From contig DFSJ01000086.1 in the NCBI GenBank assembly GCA_002378585.1, positions 1-5,634 on the forward strand: a stretch of 5,634 bases of DNA, read 5' to 3'. Of this stretch, positions 1 to 5,634 are shown one piece after another. The position numbers and the translations under genes were made by a program. Source of the stretch: Flavobacteriaceae bacterium UBA3440 (GTDB lineage: Bacteria > Bacteroidota > Bacteroidia > Flavobacteriales > Flavobacteriaceae). The notes beneath the pieces were generated by a model. It saw only the letters and a program-made list of their open reading frames with translations. It was not told where the DNA came from and ran no database searches. The stretch's first letter is position 1, and every line of letters starts with the position of its first letter.

Positions 1-512
1 ATAAAAAGGGCTTTGAGTTCTGTGGCGTCACCGGGATTCATCCGACCGGCCAATACCAAACTCAACTGTTTGCGCCTTAGGGCGGCATCATAACGACTTT
101 TTTCCAAATCTGTTTCTGGCAAGAGTTCGGGCACTACGGTAGGCGCACCAGATTCATCCACGGCGACAAAGGTGTAGATAGCCTCATTGGCCTTGAGGCG
201 GGCACCGCTGACTCGATCTTCCATCCACACATCGATGTAGACCTCCATGGAAGTATTAAAGGCTCTTGAAACAGCAGCTTCAACCGTGACGACGCTACCT
301 AAAGGTACGGGACGGTTAAAGGCCACGTGATTTACTGAGGCGGTTACCGTGATCCGACGGCTGTGTCTTCGCGCAGCAATGCTGGCCGCTCGGTCCATGC
401 GGGCGAGCAATTCACCACCAAATAGGTTGTTGAGCGGATTGGTCTCAGATGGGAGGACCATATCAGTCATCGTGGTTCTGGACTCCGAGGGGGTCTTGGG
501 GGGTAAGGACAT
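1..512 (-). CDS. Acyl-CoA thioesterase, hotdog fold (3' end outside window)
   Basis: The product probably hydrolyses acyl-CoA thioesters to free acid and CoA in the cytoplasm, as the YkhA/YciA/ACOT7-type hotdog thioesterases do. The 170 visible residues carry the family signature: NPLNNLFGGELLARMD at 25-40 (the hotdog helix region, with the conserved Asn and Asp expected near the active site), then AASIAARRH (42-50), the strand TASVNHVAFNRPVPLGSVV (57-75), and a late strand ANEAIYTFVAVDE (108-120). The frame is open to the left edge with no stop. The family is usually about 165-185 residues, so little is missing. I chose the ATG at 512 because it directly follows the upstream stop (TAA, one base, ATG). 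ATGs at residues 15 or 18 are also possible, since no Shine-Dalgarno decides it. The tight spacing implies co-transcription and perhaps translational coupling with the HU/SPOR gene. Physiological substrate and chain length cannot be read from the sequence. Confidence 0.93.
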   Translation of the reverse strand, partial: MSLPPKTPSESRTTMTDMVLPSETNPLNNLFGGELLARMDRAASIAARRHSRRITVTASVNHVAFNRPVPLGSVVTVEAAVSRAFNTSMEVYIDVWMEDRVSGARLKANEAIYTFVAVDESGAPTVVPELLPETDLEKSRYDAALRRKQLSLVLAGRMNPGDATELKALF

Positions 513-513
513 C

Positions 514-1458
514 TTATGGGGTTTGTACAAGCAACCAAGCGTCTTTGGCTCCAAGCTTTTTCACTTGGTCCAGCAAGGCACGCGCCGTATTTTCTTGTGG
601 ATAGGCACCAAACACTACCTGGTGCAAACCAAATTTGTTTTGGCCTATGATCGCTGCATCCCCGTAGCCTTGTGCACGCAATTGATTTAGTTTCTTGGCT
701 GCGTTTTGTTCCATTTTAAATGCGCCAGCCACGACTGAGTAAACAGGGGCAGATGATTCTGCTGCCTCGGAGACTTCAGCTTTCAGAGATAGGGCAGGAA
801 GGGTCGTTGGGTTTTGGTAGAAAAAGGTCGCTTCATGGATTTCACGCTCCAGGGCGATACCTGCTTCTTTTTGTGCCCAAGCTAGGTTTTGGCGGTAGGT
901 ATTGTTTTGATACACACCCAGGGAAGTAGCTATGGCGATCATCCCTACAGCCGCGTATTGCCTCCAAGGACGCATAGAAACCACTGGTTTTTCTGGCGTC
1001 TCGATCGATTGAGCCACCACCGGTAAATCGGCTGCTTTAGCGGCCAATGGATCCGACTGAACCGCAGATAGACCAAAAGCAGCACTGAGGTAGTTGGTGG
1101 TTTTGTAGGACTCAAACTGAAGCTTACCATTTTTCGAGACACTGATGTGCCCTAGTTCGGCCAAATCCAGGCTACTGCCTTGGGCTAAGGCGGTTTCCCA
1201 CTCACTGACCGATTGCGCGACAAATTTCATGGCGTCGTCGTACGAAACCCCTTGGCAACTGGCGACATAAGCCACCAATAACCCGTCACCGATCTTTATC
1301 TGCTCATTAAAGGATATGGCTTTGCTGGGCGGATAAAAGGTGTGAGTTTTGGGAGAAAATACCGCAGAAATATTATGGGTTAAGAACGCCCCGAAACCTG
1401 GTACAACTACACATTGGTGTCTGTAGAGCAAGGGCGTGATGTAGGTGGTTAACGACAT
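514..1458 (-). CDS. HU-CCDC81-type / SPOR domain single-pass membrane protein
   Basis: The protein has 314 residues. The N-terminal 125 or so look like the tandem prokaryotic CCDC81-type HU domains: first repeat about 2-53 with VVVPGFGAFL at 17-26 and the SFNEQIKIGDGLL segment at 49-61, second about 59-125 with LDLAELGHISVSKNGKLQF (97-115). A Pro/Ala/Glu linker (135-162) leads to one hydrophobic membrane segment (about 167-183, after basic residues in RPWRQ). A stretch of about 50 residues leads to a C-terminal SPOR domain (239-312; YSVVAGAFKMEQNA, then LHQVVFGAYPQENTA). SPOR domains bind denuded peptidoglycan glycan strands in the periplasm, so the expected topology is HU part in the cytoplasm and SPOR outside; this is inference. 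A start at 1488 would add ten residues (MPIKILHLCF) and overlap dprA. I prefer 1458 because MSLTTYITPLLYRHQCVVVPGFGAFL fits the family start as I know it. Exact function is unknown. Confidence 0.88.
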   Translation of the reverse strand: MSLTTYITPLLYRHQCVVVPGFGAFLTHNISAVFSPKTHTFYPPSKAISFNEQIKIGDGLLVAYVASCQGVSYDDAMKFVAQSVSEWETALAQGSSLDLAELGHISVSKNGKLQFESYKTTNYLSAAFGLSAVQSDPLAAKAADLPVVAQSIETPEKPVVSMRPWRQYAAVGMIAIATSLGVYQNNTYRQNLAWAQKEAGIALEREIHEATFFYQNPTTLPALSLKAEVSEAAESSAPVYSVVAGAFKMEQNAAKKLNQLRAQGYGDAAIIGQNKFGLHQVVFGAYPQENTARALLDQVKKLGAKDAWLLVQTP

Positions 1459-1462
1459 AAAG

Positions 1463-1493
1463 CAAAGATGTAAAATTTTTATGGGCACACAAA
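1463..1493 (-). promoter_or_regulatory. Possible Bacteroidota-type promoter for the HU/SPOR-thioesterase unit
   Basis: Read on the minus strand, TTTG (1493-1490) is followed after exactly 19 bases by CATCTTTG (1470-1463). The Bacteroidota housekeeping consensus is a -33 TTTG and a -7 TAnnTTTG, so this is one mismatch away with normal spacing. The -7 box ends only four bases before the ATG at 1458, so the transcript would be nearly leaderless, which weakens the call. A second near match on the same strand is TAATTTTC (1512-1505), with no good -33 box. Either promoter would overlap the first codons of dprA or its immediate upstream region. Confidence 0.25.
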
Positions 1494-2668
1494 CCCCTTT
1501 GAGCGAAAATTATAAACAATATCCCGTTGATTTGCCCTGTGATGAAAACGAAGCCCTAGCCTTGTTGCGCATGCAAACGGCTCGAGGACTCGGCATCCAA
1601 AGCGCCCACCTTTTGTTGGCTCTATGCGGCACCGCTCAAGCCTTATGGAACCCTCAAAACGAGGATCAGCAACAGGCGCGCGATTTAGCGCAGACAAAAT
1701 TTCCAGACCTGTTTTCAACCTCGACGGAGCAGCGAGCCCTCAGGGAATGGGCGCGCGTCCAGTCCCTAGGCCTGTGGACTTGGTCCCTCACCTTGGGCCC
1801 TTACCCACACAACCTAAAACAGTGCCCCGACGCACCCCTGATACTCTTCGGTCAGGGGCCCTTGAATGCGCTTGGGCTTAACCACCCACATCGGCACAGG
1901 AAATTGATTTCCGTGGTGGGAACCCGGAGCATGACCCCATACGGGCAGGATTTTTTGATTGATTTTATGGCTGATTTAGCCACCACGGGGGTAATTGTAG
2001 TCAGTGGACTAGCCCAAGGAGTGGATATATGCGCTCAATTGCAGGCCCATAAAAACGGATTGCCAACCATCTCCTGTTTGGCCCACGGAATGCATCAAAT
2101 TTATCCAGCTCACCACAAAAAACACCTCCCGCTGCTATTGGAACAGGGTGGGTTGATTACGGAATATTGGTATGGGGAACGCGCTCAGCCCGCTCAATTT
2201 GTGCGCAGAAACAGGATTATTGCGGGCCTGTCCGAAGTGACGCTGGTGGTTGAATCTCCCCGAAAAGGAGGCAGTATGATTACGGCTCACCTGGCCAAAT
2301 CCTATGAAAGAACGCTTTGTGCCGTTCCAGGAAGAACGAGTGACCTCAACAGTGCCGGGTGTTTGGATGTGCTGGCCAAACCAGATTACGCCCATCTAGT
2401 CAGGCACGCCGCTGACTTATTTCGCCACATGGGGTGGGATGATTTTGTGCCTCAGACCAGAAAACAGGTGGTTCCAGAACTGAATTTGGCGCAACAAGAT
2501 GTGTTGCGCGCCCTGCGCCAGCGAGGGCGCGCAACGGCAGACCACTTGTCGGTGGACACCCACAGGCCGGTGTCCGAAGTGATGGGGATATTGTTGGGGT
2601 TGGAAATAGCTGAGGTGCTGTACCGAGTAGAGGGCGGGTGGTTTGTACCCAAAACAGCTCGTAACTAG
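1481..2668 (+). CDS. dprA: DNA-processing protein DprA (Smf), RecA loader
   Basis: DprA binds incoming single-stranded DNA in the cytoplasm, protects it and loads RecA for natural transformation. The 395-residue product shows an N-terminal helix-hairpin-helix-like part (about 26-56), the Rossmann-like DprA core (about 140-320) and a C-terminal winged-helix DprA_WH domain (about 333-392). Core motifs visible are ISVVGTRSMTPYG (143-155), VVSGLAQGVD (173-182), FVRRNRIIAGLS (240-251), GGSMITAHLA (263-272) and AVPGR (281-285). Two positions differ from the commonest form: the usual GID..AH reads GVDICAQ (180-186), and the usual GCN.LI reads GCLDVL (293-298). All core motifs are otherwise present, so the gene looks intact. 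An in-frame ATG at 1445 would add 12 residues but overlap the divergent HU/SPOR gene; the ATG at 1481, preceded by an A/T-rich tract, is preferred. It converges with trpS, sharing stop bases. I saw no convincing promoter of its own. Whether the organism is competent cannot be told here. Confidence 0.95.
   Translation: MGTQTPLSENYKQYPVDLPCDENEALALLRMQTARGLGIQSAHLLLALCGTAQALWNPQNEDQQQARDLAQTKFPDLFSTSTEQRALREWARVQSLGLWTWSLTLGPYPHNLKQCPDAPLILFGQGPLNALGLNHPHRHRKLISVVGTRSMTPYGQDFLIDFMADLATTGVIVVSGLAQGVDICAQLQAHKNGLPTISCLAHGMHQIYPAHHKKHLPLLLEQGGLITEYWYGERAQPAQFVRRNRIIAGLSEVTLVVESPRKGGSMITAHLAKSYERTLCAVPGRTSDLNSAGCLDVLAKPDYAHLVRHAADLFRHMGWDDFVPQTRKQVVPELNLAQQDVLRALRQRGRATADHLSVDTHRPVSEVMGILLGLEIAEVLYRVEGGWFVPKTARN
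2489..2535 (+). repeat. Two mutually exclusive stem-loops within dprA
   Basis: A perfect 12-bp inverted repeat lies in the winged-helix coding part of dprA: GTTGCGCGCCCT (2503-2514) pairs with AGGGCGCGCAAC (2524-2535) around a 9-base loop. The left arm can instead pair with an upstream copy, since GCGCAAC (2489-2495) is the exact complement of GTTGCGC (2503-2509), giving a 7-bp stem with a 7-base loop. The two structures compete for the same middle strand. No T-run follows, so this is not an intrinsic terminator. The arms encode VLRALRQRGRAT (residues 341-352), and TTG-CGC for Leu-Arg recurs elsewhere in the window (for example 1565-1570, 4344-4349 and 4754-4759), so codon preference may account for part of it. 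Confidence 0.55.
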
Positions 2669-3633
2669 TACCCTAGTTTTTCGCGTACGCGATCCAGCAC
2701 CCCTTGGGCGACCAATCGAGCTTTGGCCGCACCCACCGATAGGGCCTCATCGATCTCATTTGGGTGTTCCATATAGTGAGCAAATCGGGCTCTAGGCGCG
2801 GCAAACCGCTCAAGAACTGCGTCGAGCAGGGCTTTTTTTGCATGGCCAAATCCATACCCTCCTGCCAAGTATTGGGCCCGCATTTCTGCGACCTGATCCT
2901 TGTCGGCGATGTGTTGGTACAGGGCAAATACCGCACAGGTATCCGGATTCTTGGGCTCTTCCAAGGGCGTGCTGTCGGTTAAGATTCCCATAATCTGCTT
3001 TTTTAGGTCTTTCTCCGGCAGGAAAATATCGATCGTGTTTCCTTTGCTTTTGCTCATCTTACCCCCATCAGTCCCGGGGATGTACATGGTGTCCTCTTGA
3101 ACCTTGGCCTCAGGAAGCACAAATGTTTCGCCGAACTGGGCGTGAAAACGCATGGCGACGTCACGGGTCATTTCTAGGTGTTGCAACTGGTCTTTACCTA
3201 CGGGCACATAGGCAGCGTCGTAGATCAAAATGTCTGCAGCCATCAACATCGGGTAGCTAAACAAACCCGCATTGACGTCTTCAAGCCTATCGGCTTTGTC
3301 TTTAAACGAATGGGCCAGGGTCAGTCTTTGATAGGGAAAAAAGCAGCTGAGGTACCAGGCTAGTTCAGTAACAATCGGCACATCACTCTGTTTGTAAAAC
3401 ACTGTTTTGTCCACATCTAAACCAAAAGCCAGCCAGGTAGCCGCCGTGGCTCGGGTATTAAAGCGCAACTGTTCCGCGTCTTTGATCTGGGTGAGCGAAT
3501 GCAGGTCAGCAATAAACAAAAACGAGTCGTTTTCCGGTTTTTGTGCCCAGGTCAATGCAGGTATAATCGCTCCCAAAATATTGCCTAAATGCGGGGTTCC
3601 AGTGCTTTGAATGCCAGTGAGAATGCGCGCCAT
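2665..3633 (-). CDS. trpS: Tryptophanyl-tRNA synthetase (class Ic)
   Basis: The enzyme charges tRNA-Trp with tryptophan using ATP, in the cytoplasm. The 322-residue product carries both class I signatures: the HIGH-type motif as PHLGN (14-18) in TGIQSTGTPHLGN, and KMSKS (192-196) in GGKMSKSKGN. The Trp-binding helix region YPMLMAADILIYDA (127-140, with the expected Asp at 134) and VPVGKDQLQHLEMTRDVA (143-160) are also clear, and length is normal for a bacterial TrpRS. The frame stays open to an ATG at 3693, but MARILTGIQ is the usual family start, the extra 20 residues (MKSESVIGIY...) have no counterpart I know, and a promoter element falls inside that extension. The TAG stop overlaps that of dprA. 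No regulatory leader, such as a T-box or a Trp-rich attenuator peptide, fits in the short spacer. Confidence 0.97.
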   Translation of the reverse strand: MARILTGIQSTGTPHLGNILGAIIPALTWAQKPENDSFLFIADLHSLTQIKDAEQLRFNTRATAATWLAFGLDVDKTVFYKQSDVPIVTELAWYLSCFFPYQRLTLAHSFKDKADRLEDVNAGLFSYPMLMAADILIYDAAYVPVGKDQLQHLEMTRDVAMRFHAQFGETFVLPEAKVQEDTMYIPGTDGGKMSKSKGNTIDIFLPEKDLKKQIMGILTDSTPLEEPKNPDTCAVFALYQHIADKDQVAEMRAQYLAGGYGFGHAKKALLDAVLERFAAPRARFAHYMEHPNEIDEALSVGAAKARLVAQGVLDRVREKLGY

Positions 3634-3652
3634 AACGTGTAAATGAATGGCC

Positions 3653-3660
3653 CAAATATA
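3653..3660 (-). promoter_or_regulatory. Bacteroidota -7 promoter element for trpS
   Basis: On the minus strand TATATTTG (3660 to 3653) is a perfect match to the Bacteroidota -7 consensus TAnnTTTG. It ends 19 bases before the ATG at 3633, leaving a leader of roughly 15 nucleotides. I found no clear TTTG or TTG at the matching upstream spacing, so only half of the promoter is well supported. Its position inside the longer reading frame supports the shorter trpS start. Confidence 0.45.
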
Positions 3661-3729
3661 GGGATAAATTCCGATGACCGATTCCGACTTCATTTCACCG
3701 GGGGCGTTTTAGATGCCAATAAAAAATAC

Positions 3730-3737
3730 TACCTTAG
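3730..3737 (+). promoter_or_regulatory. Possible -7 promoter element for recA
   Basis: TACCTTAG is one base away from the Bacteroidota -7 consensus TAnnTTTG and lies 19 bases before the recA ATG, in the 123-bp spacer between the divergent trpS and recA genes. A T-rich TTTTAG at 3707-3712 sits at about the right distance to serve as a poor -33 element. I saw no convincing inverted-repeat LexA-type operator in the spacer. The A-rich tract just before the ATG (3744-3752) fits the SD-independent initiation common in this phylum. Confidence 0.25.
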
Positions 3738-3756
3738 CTGACCTAAAAACAACGCC

Positions 3757-4764
3757 ATGAGCAACGAAAAAGAAGCCAAGCTTAAAGCCCTGAAACTCAC
3801 CTTAGACAAACTGGATAAGACCTACGGAAAAGGTGCGGTGATGATGTTGGGAGACACGGTCGCCCAAGAAGTTGAAGTGATTCCATCGGGATCGATCGGT
3901 TTGGATTTGGCCTTGGGAGTGGGTGGATACCCCAAAGGGCGCGTTGTTGAAATTTATGGCCCTGAATCATCAGGTAAAACTACCTTGACGCTTCACGCGA
4001 TGGCCGAAGCTCAAAAACAAGGAGGAATTGCTGCATTTATCGATGCAGAGCACGCCTTTGATCGTTTTTATGCCCAAAAGTTAGGGGTAGACGTAGATAA
4101 TTTAATTATTTCTCAACCGGACAATGGGGAACAAGCCCTAGAAATCGCGGACAACTTGATTCGTTCAGGAGCTGTAGATATCGTGGTGATCGACTCTGTG
4201 GCGGCTTTGACTCCGAAGAGTGAAATTGAAGGGGAAATGGGAGATTCAAAAATGGGATTACACGCTCGTTTGATGTCTCAAGCCTTGAGAAAATTGACGG
4301 CCAGTATTTCTAAAACCAATTGTACAGTTATATTCATCAACCAGTTGCGCGAAAAGATCGGAGTGATGTTTGGCAACCCAGAAACCACTACGGGGGGTAA
4401 TGCGCTTAAATTCTACGCCTCAGTGCGTTTGGATATTCGCAAATCTACTCAGATCAAAGACAATGACGGCAACGTAATCGGAAACAAAACTCGGGTGAAA
4501 GTGGTGAAAAACAAAGTAGCCCCTCCATTCCAAACCGCTGAATTTGATATTTTATACGGGGAAGGAGTTTCGTTGATGGGCGAGGTAATCGACTTAGGTG
4601 TCGAGTATGAAATCATTAAAAAGAGCGGTTCTTGGTTCAGTTATGGAGACACCAAAATAGGACAAGGACGCGACGCGGTGAGAGCGATGTTGATCGACAA
4701 TCCAGAATTGTTGGAAGAACTTCAAGCCAAGATTGTTGAAGTAATCAAAGCGTTGCGCAAATAA
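3757..4764 (+). CDS. recA: Recombinase RecA
   Basis: RecA forms ATP-dependent filaments on single-stranded DNA, carries out homologous pairing and strand exchange, and triggers self-cleavage of LexA-type repressors where these exist. The 335-residue product has the Walker A motif GPESSGKT (68-75), the catalytic Glu98 in DAEHA, Walker B as VVIDS (143-147), the L1 region [20 protein letters not shown] (156-175), Asn195-Gln196 in FINQLREK as the ATP sensor, and the L2 loop with [23 protein letters not shown] (206-228). The N-terminal helix with [20 protein letters not shown] (10-29) is complete and supports the start. It ends in EVIKALRK without the long acidic tail of E. coli RecA (352 residues), a tail that damps DNA binding in that protein. 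No frameshift or intein interrupts it. It is divergent from trpS and probably read through into the ricT-like gene 49 bp downstream. Confidence 0.98.
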   Translation: MSNEKEAKLKALKLTLDKLDKTYGKGAVMMLGDTVAQEVEVIPSGSIGLDLALGVGGYPKGRVVEIYGPESSGKTTLTLHAMAEAQKQGGIAAFIDAEHAFDRFYAQKLGVDVDNLIISQPDNGEQALEIADNLIRSGAVDIVVIDSVAALTPKSEIEGEMGDSKMGLHARLMSQALRKLTASISKTNCTVIFINQLREKIGVMFGNPETTTGGNALKFYASVRLDIRKSTQIKDNDGNVIGNKTRVKVVKNKVAPPFQTAEFDILYGEGVSLMGEVIDLGVEYEIIKKSGSWFSYGDTKIGQGRDAVRAMLIDNPELLEELQAKIVEVIKALRK

Positions 4765-4772
4765 TCCAATGA

Positions 4773-4791
4773 CGGTCGGACCTGGCGACCG
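4773..4791 (+). other. Small stem-loop between recA and ricT
   Basis: CGGTCG (4773-4778) pairs perfectly with CGACCG (4786-4791) around a 7-base loop (GACCTGG). It lies 8 bases after the recA stop and 22 bases before the next ATG. The bases that follow are GAAATAAAC, not a T-run, so it is not a standard intrinsic terminator. It could stabilise the recA 3' end or shape the leader of the next gene; it could also be chance. Confidence 0.35.
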
Positions 4792-4813
4792 GAAATAAAC
4801 AGAACAGCAGATT

Positions 4814-5634
4814 ATGGCGTGTGGTAATTGTGGAACTTCCTCAGACGGAACCCCAAGGGGCTGTCAAAACAACGGAACTTGTGGTACCGATGGGTGCAAC
4901 AAGCTCACGGTATTTGATTGGCTAGCCAATATGTCACTGCCTGCTGAAGAAGCGGCTTTCGACTGTGTTGAGGTGCGCTTTAAAAACGCTCGAAAGGAGT
5001 TTTACCGCAACGAAGATCGTTTGCCTTTGGCGGTAGGTGATGTTGTAGCTACTCAAGCCAAAGCCGGGCACGATATCGGCATCGTGACCTTGACAGGTCC
5101 TTTGGTGCGCATACAGATGGACAAAAAGAAGGTGGATTACAAGGACTCAGGTCTGTTTAAAATTTACCGAAAAGCCAACCAAAAAGACATCGAGATCTGG
5201 CAGAATGCCCGAAATCGAGAAGAAGAGATTAAGAAGGGGGCCAGAGAGTTGGCGATCGCCCTCAAACTGGAGATGAAGCTCTCCGATGTTGAGTTTCAAG
5301 GCGATGCCTCGAAGGCTACTTTTTATTACACCTCAGAAGAGCGCGTCGATTTCAGGCAGTTGATCAAGGACATGGCCAAGGCCTTTAACATCCGAATCGA
5401 GATGCGCCAGATCGGATTGCGCCAAGAAGCCCAACGCTTAGGGGGCATCGGTTCCTGTGGGCGAGAGTTATGCTGTTCTACTTGGCTGACCGATTTCAGA
5501 TCGGTAGGGACTGCTGCAGCCCGCTACCAACAGCTGTCGCTCAATCCCCAAAAACTAGCCGGTCAATGCGGGAAGCTGAAGTGCTGCCTCAACTACGAAT
5601 TGGATGTTTACGTGGACGCGCTTAAGGATTTTCC
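4814..5634 (+). CDS. ricT: RicT/YaaT-like PSP1-domain protein with Cys-rich N-terminus (3' end outside window)
   Basis: The frame opens at ATG 4814 and stays open for 273 residues to the right edge. The central and C-terminal part is the PSP1 domain: VEVRFKNARKEFYRN (52-66), GDVVATQAKAGHDIGIV (75-91), KLSDVEFQGDASKATFYYTSEERVDFR (155-181), then GGIGSCGRELCCSTWLTDF (210-228) and LSLNPQKLAGQCGKLKCCLNYE (241-262). The cysteines at 215, 220, 221, 252, 257 and 258 match the family Cys clusters. In Bacillus subtilis, RicT (YaaT) forms an Fe-S-containing complex with RicA and RicF that affects RNase Y and development. Before residue 50 there is an extension with Cys at 3, 6, 17, 23 and 28 that the Bacillus protein lacks as I remember it. 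From memory, Bacteroidota relatives often sit beside gldH, which would lie just outside this window. No promoter is visible in the 49-bp gap, so co-transcription with recA is likely. Family assignment is firm; function in this phylum is not. Confidence 0.9.
   Translation, partial: MACGNCGTSSDGTPRGCQNNGTCGTDGCNKLTVFDWLANMSLPAEEAAFDCVEVRFKNARKEFYRNEDRLPLAVGDVVATQAKAGHDIGIVTLTGPLVRIQMDKKKVDYKDSGLFKIYRKANQKDIEIWQNARNREEEIKKGARELAIALKLEMKLSDVEFQGDASKATFYYTSEERVDFRQLIKDMAKAFNIRIEMRQIGLRQEAQRLGGIGSCGRELCCSTWLTDFRSVGTAAARYQQLSLNPQKLAGQCGKLKCCLNYELDVYVDALKDF

Noticed and set aside
534..570. ACCAAG (534-539) complementary to CTTGGT (565-570) near the end of the HU/SPOR gene
   Set aside because: Only six pairs around a 25-base loop within coding sequence; expected by chance.
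349..690. Plus-strand open frame across the thioesterase/HU-SPOR junction
   Set aside because: It is antisense to two well-supported genes, spans their junction, and its translation resembles no family I know.
1445..1480. N-terminal extension of dprA to the ATG at 1445
   Set aside because: It would overlap the start of the divergent HU/SPOR gene and adds 12 residues with no family counterpart.
2681..2692. 12-bp perfect palindrome TCGCGTACGCGA near the 3' end of trpS
   Set aside because: It has no loop bases, so a hairpin would keep only about four pairs. It encodes the conserved-looking DRVREK region and is not followed by a T-run on either strand as a terminator needs; probably chance.
3634..3693. 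N-terminal extension of trpS to the ATG at 3693
   Set aside because: The 20 extra residues are not family-like, and a perfect TAnnTTTG element (3653-3660) lies inside them.
3694..3756. SOS operator or riboswitch before recA
   Set aside because: No recognisable LexA-type inverted repeat and too little space for a structured leader.
1..5634. Mobile elements, CRISPR arrays, defence genes, tRNA or rRNA genes
   Set aside because: No terminal repeats, transposase-like frames, regularly spaced repeats or RNA-gene signatures were seen; nearly all bases belong to conserved genes.

Overview
This window looks like a housekeeping stretch of a Bacteroidota chromosome, most likely from the Flavobacteriia or a close relative. 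Four things suggest this. A CCDC81-type HU/SPOR membrane protein, a family typical of Bacteroidota, sits directly before an acyl-CoA thioesterase. The RicT-like PSP1 protein has the Cys-rich N-terminus I associate with this phylum. Starts lack Shine-Dalgarno sequences, and a perfect TAnnTTTG promoter element lies before trpS. Base composition appears roughly balanced, which is rather high for many Flavobacteriia. No mobile element, CRISPR array, rRNA or tRNA gene was seen, and the window is almost entirely coding.

Layout, left to right. On the minus strand, 1458 to 1 carries a two-gene unit: an HU/SPOR inner-membrane protein (514..1458) followed after one base by an acyl-CoA thioesterase that runs off the left edge (1..512). 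Divergently, with a gap of only 22 bp, dprA runs on the plus strand (1481..2668). It converges on trpS (2665..3633, minus), and the two TAG stop codons overlap in a shared CTAG. A 123 bp divergent spacer (3634..3756) separates trpS from recA (3757..4764, plus). recA is followed after 49 bp by the start of a RicT/PSP1-type gene that runs off the right edge (4814..5634).

DprA and RecA are functional partners, since DprA loads RecA onto incoming single-stranded DNA. Here they are separated only by trpS on the opposite strand. The HU/SPOR protein probably links the cytoplasm with periplasmic peptidoglycan. RicT belongs to a family that forms Fe-S-containing regulatory complexes in Firmicutes; its role in Bacteroidota is not settled. 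The thioesterase and TrpRS are ordinary metabolic and translation enzymes.

I do not see an undescribed multi-gene system. The points most worth a second look are the Cys-rich N-terminal extension of the RicT protein, two mutually exclusive stem-loops inside the 3' part of dprA, and the very tight packing of starts and stops.
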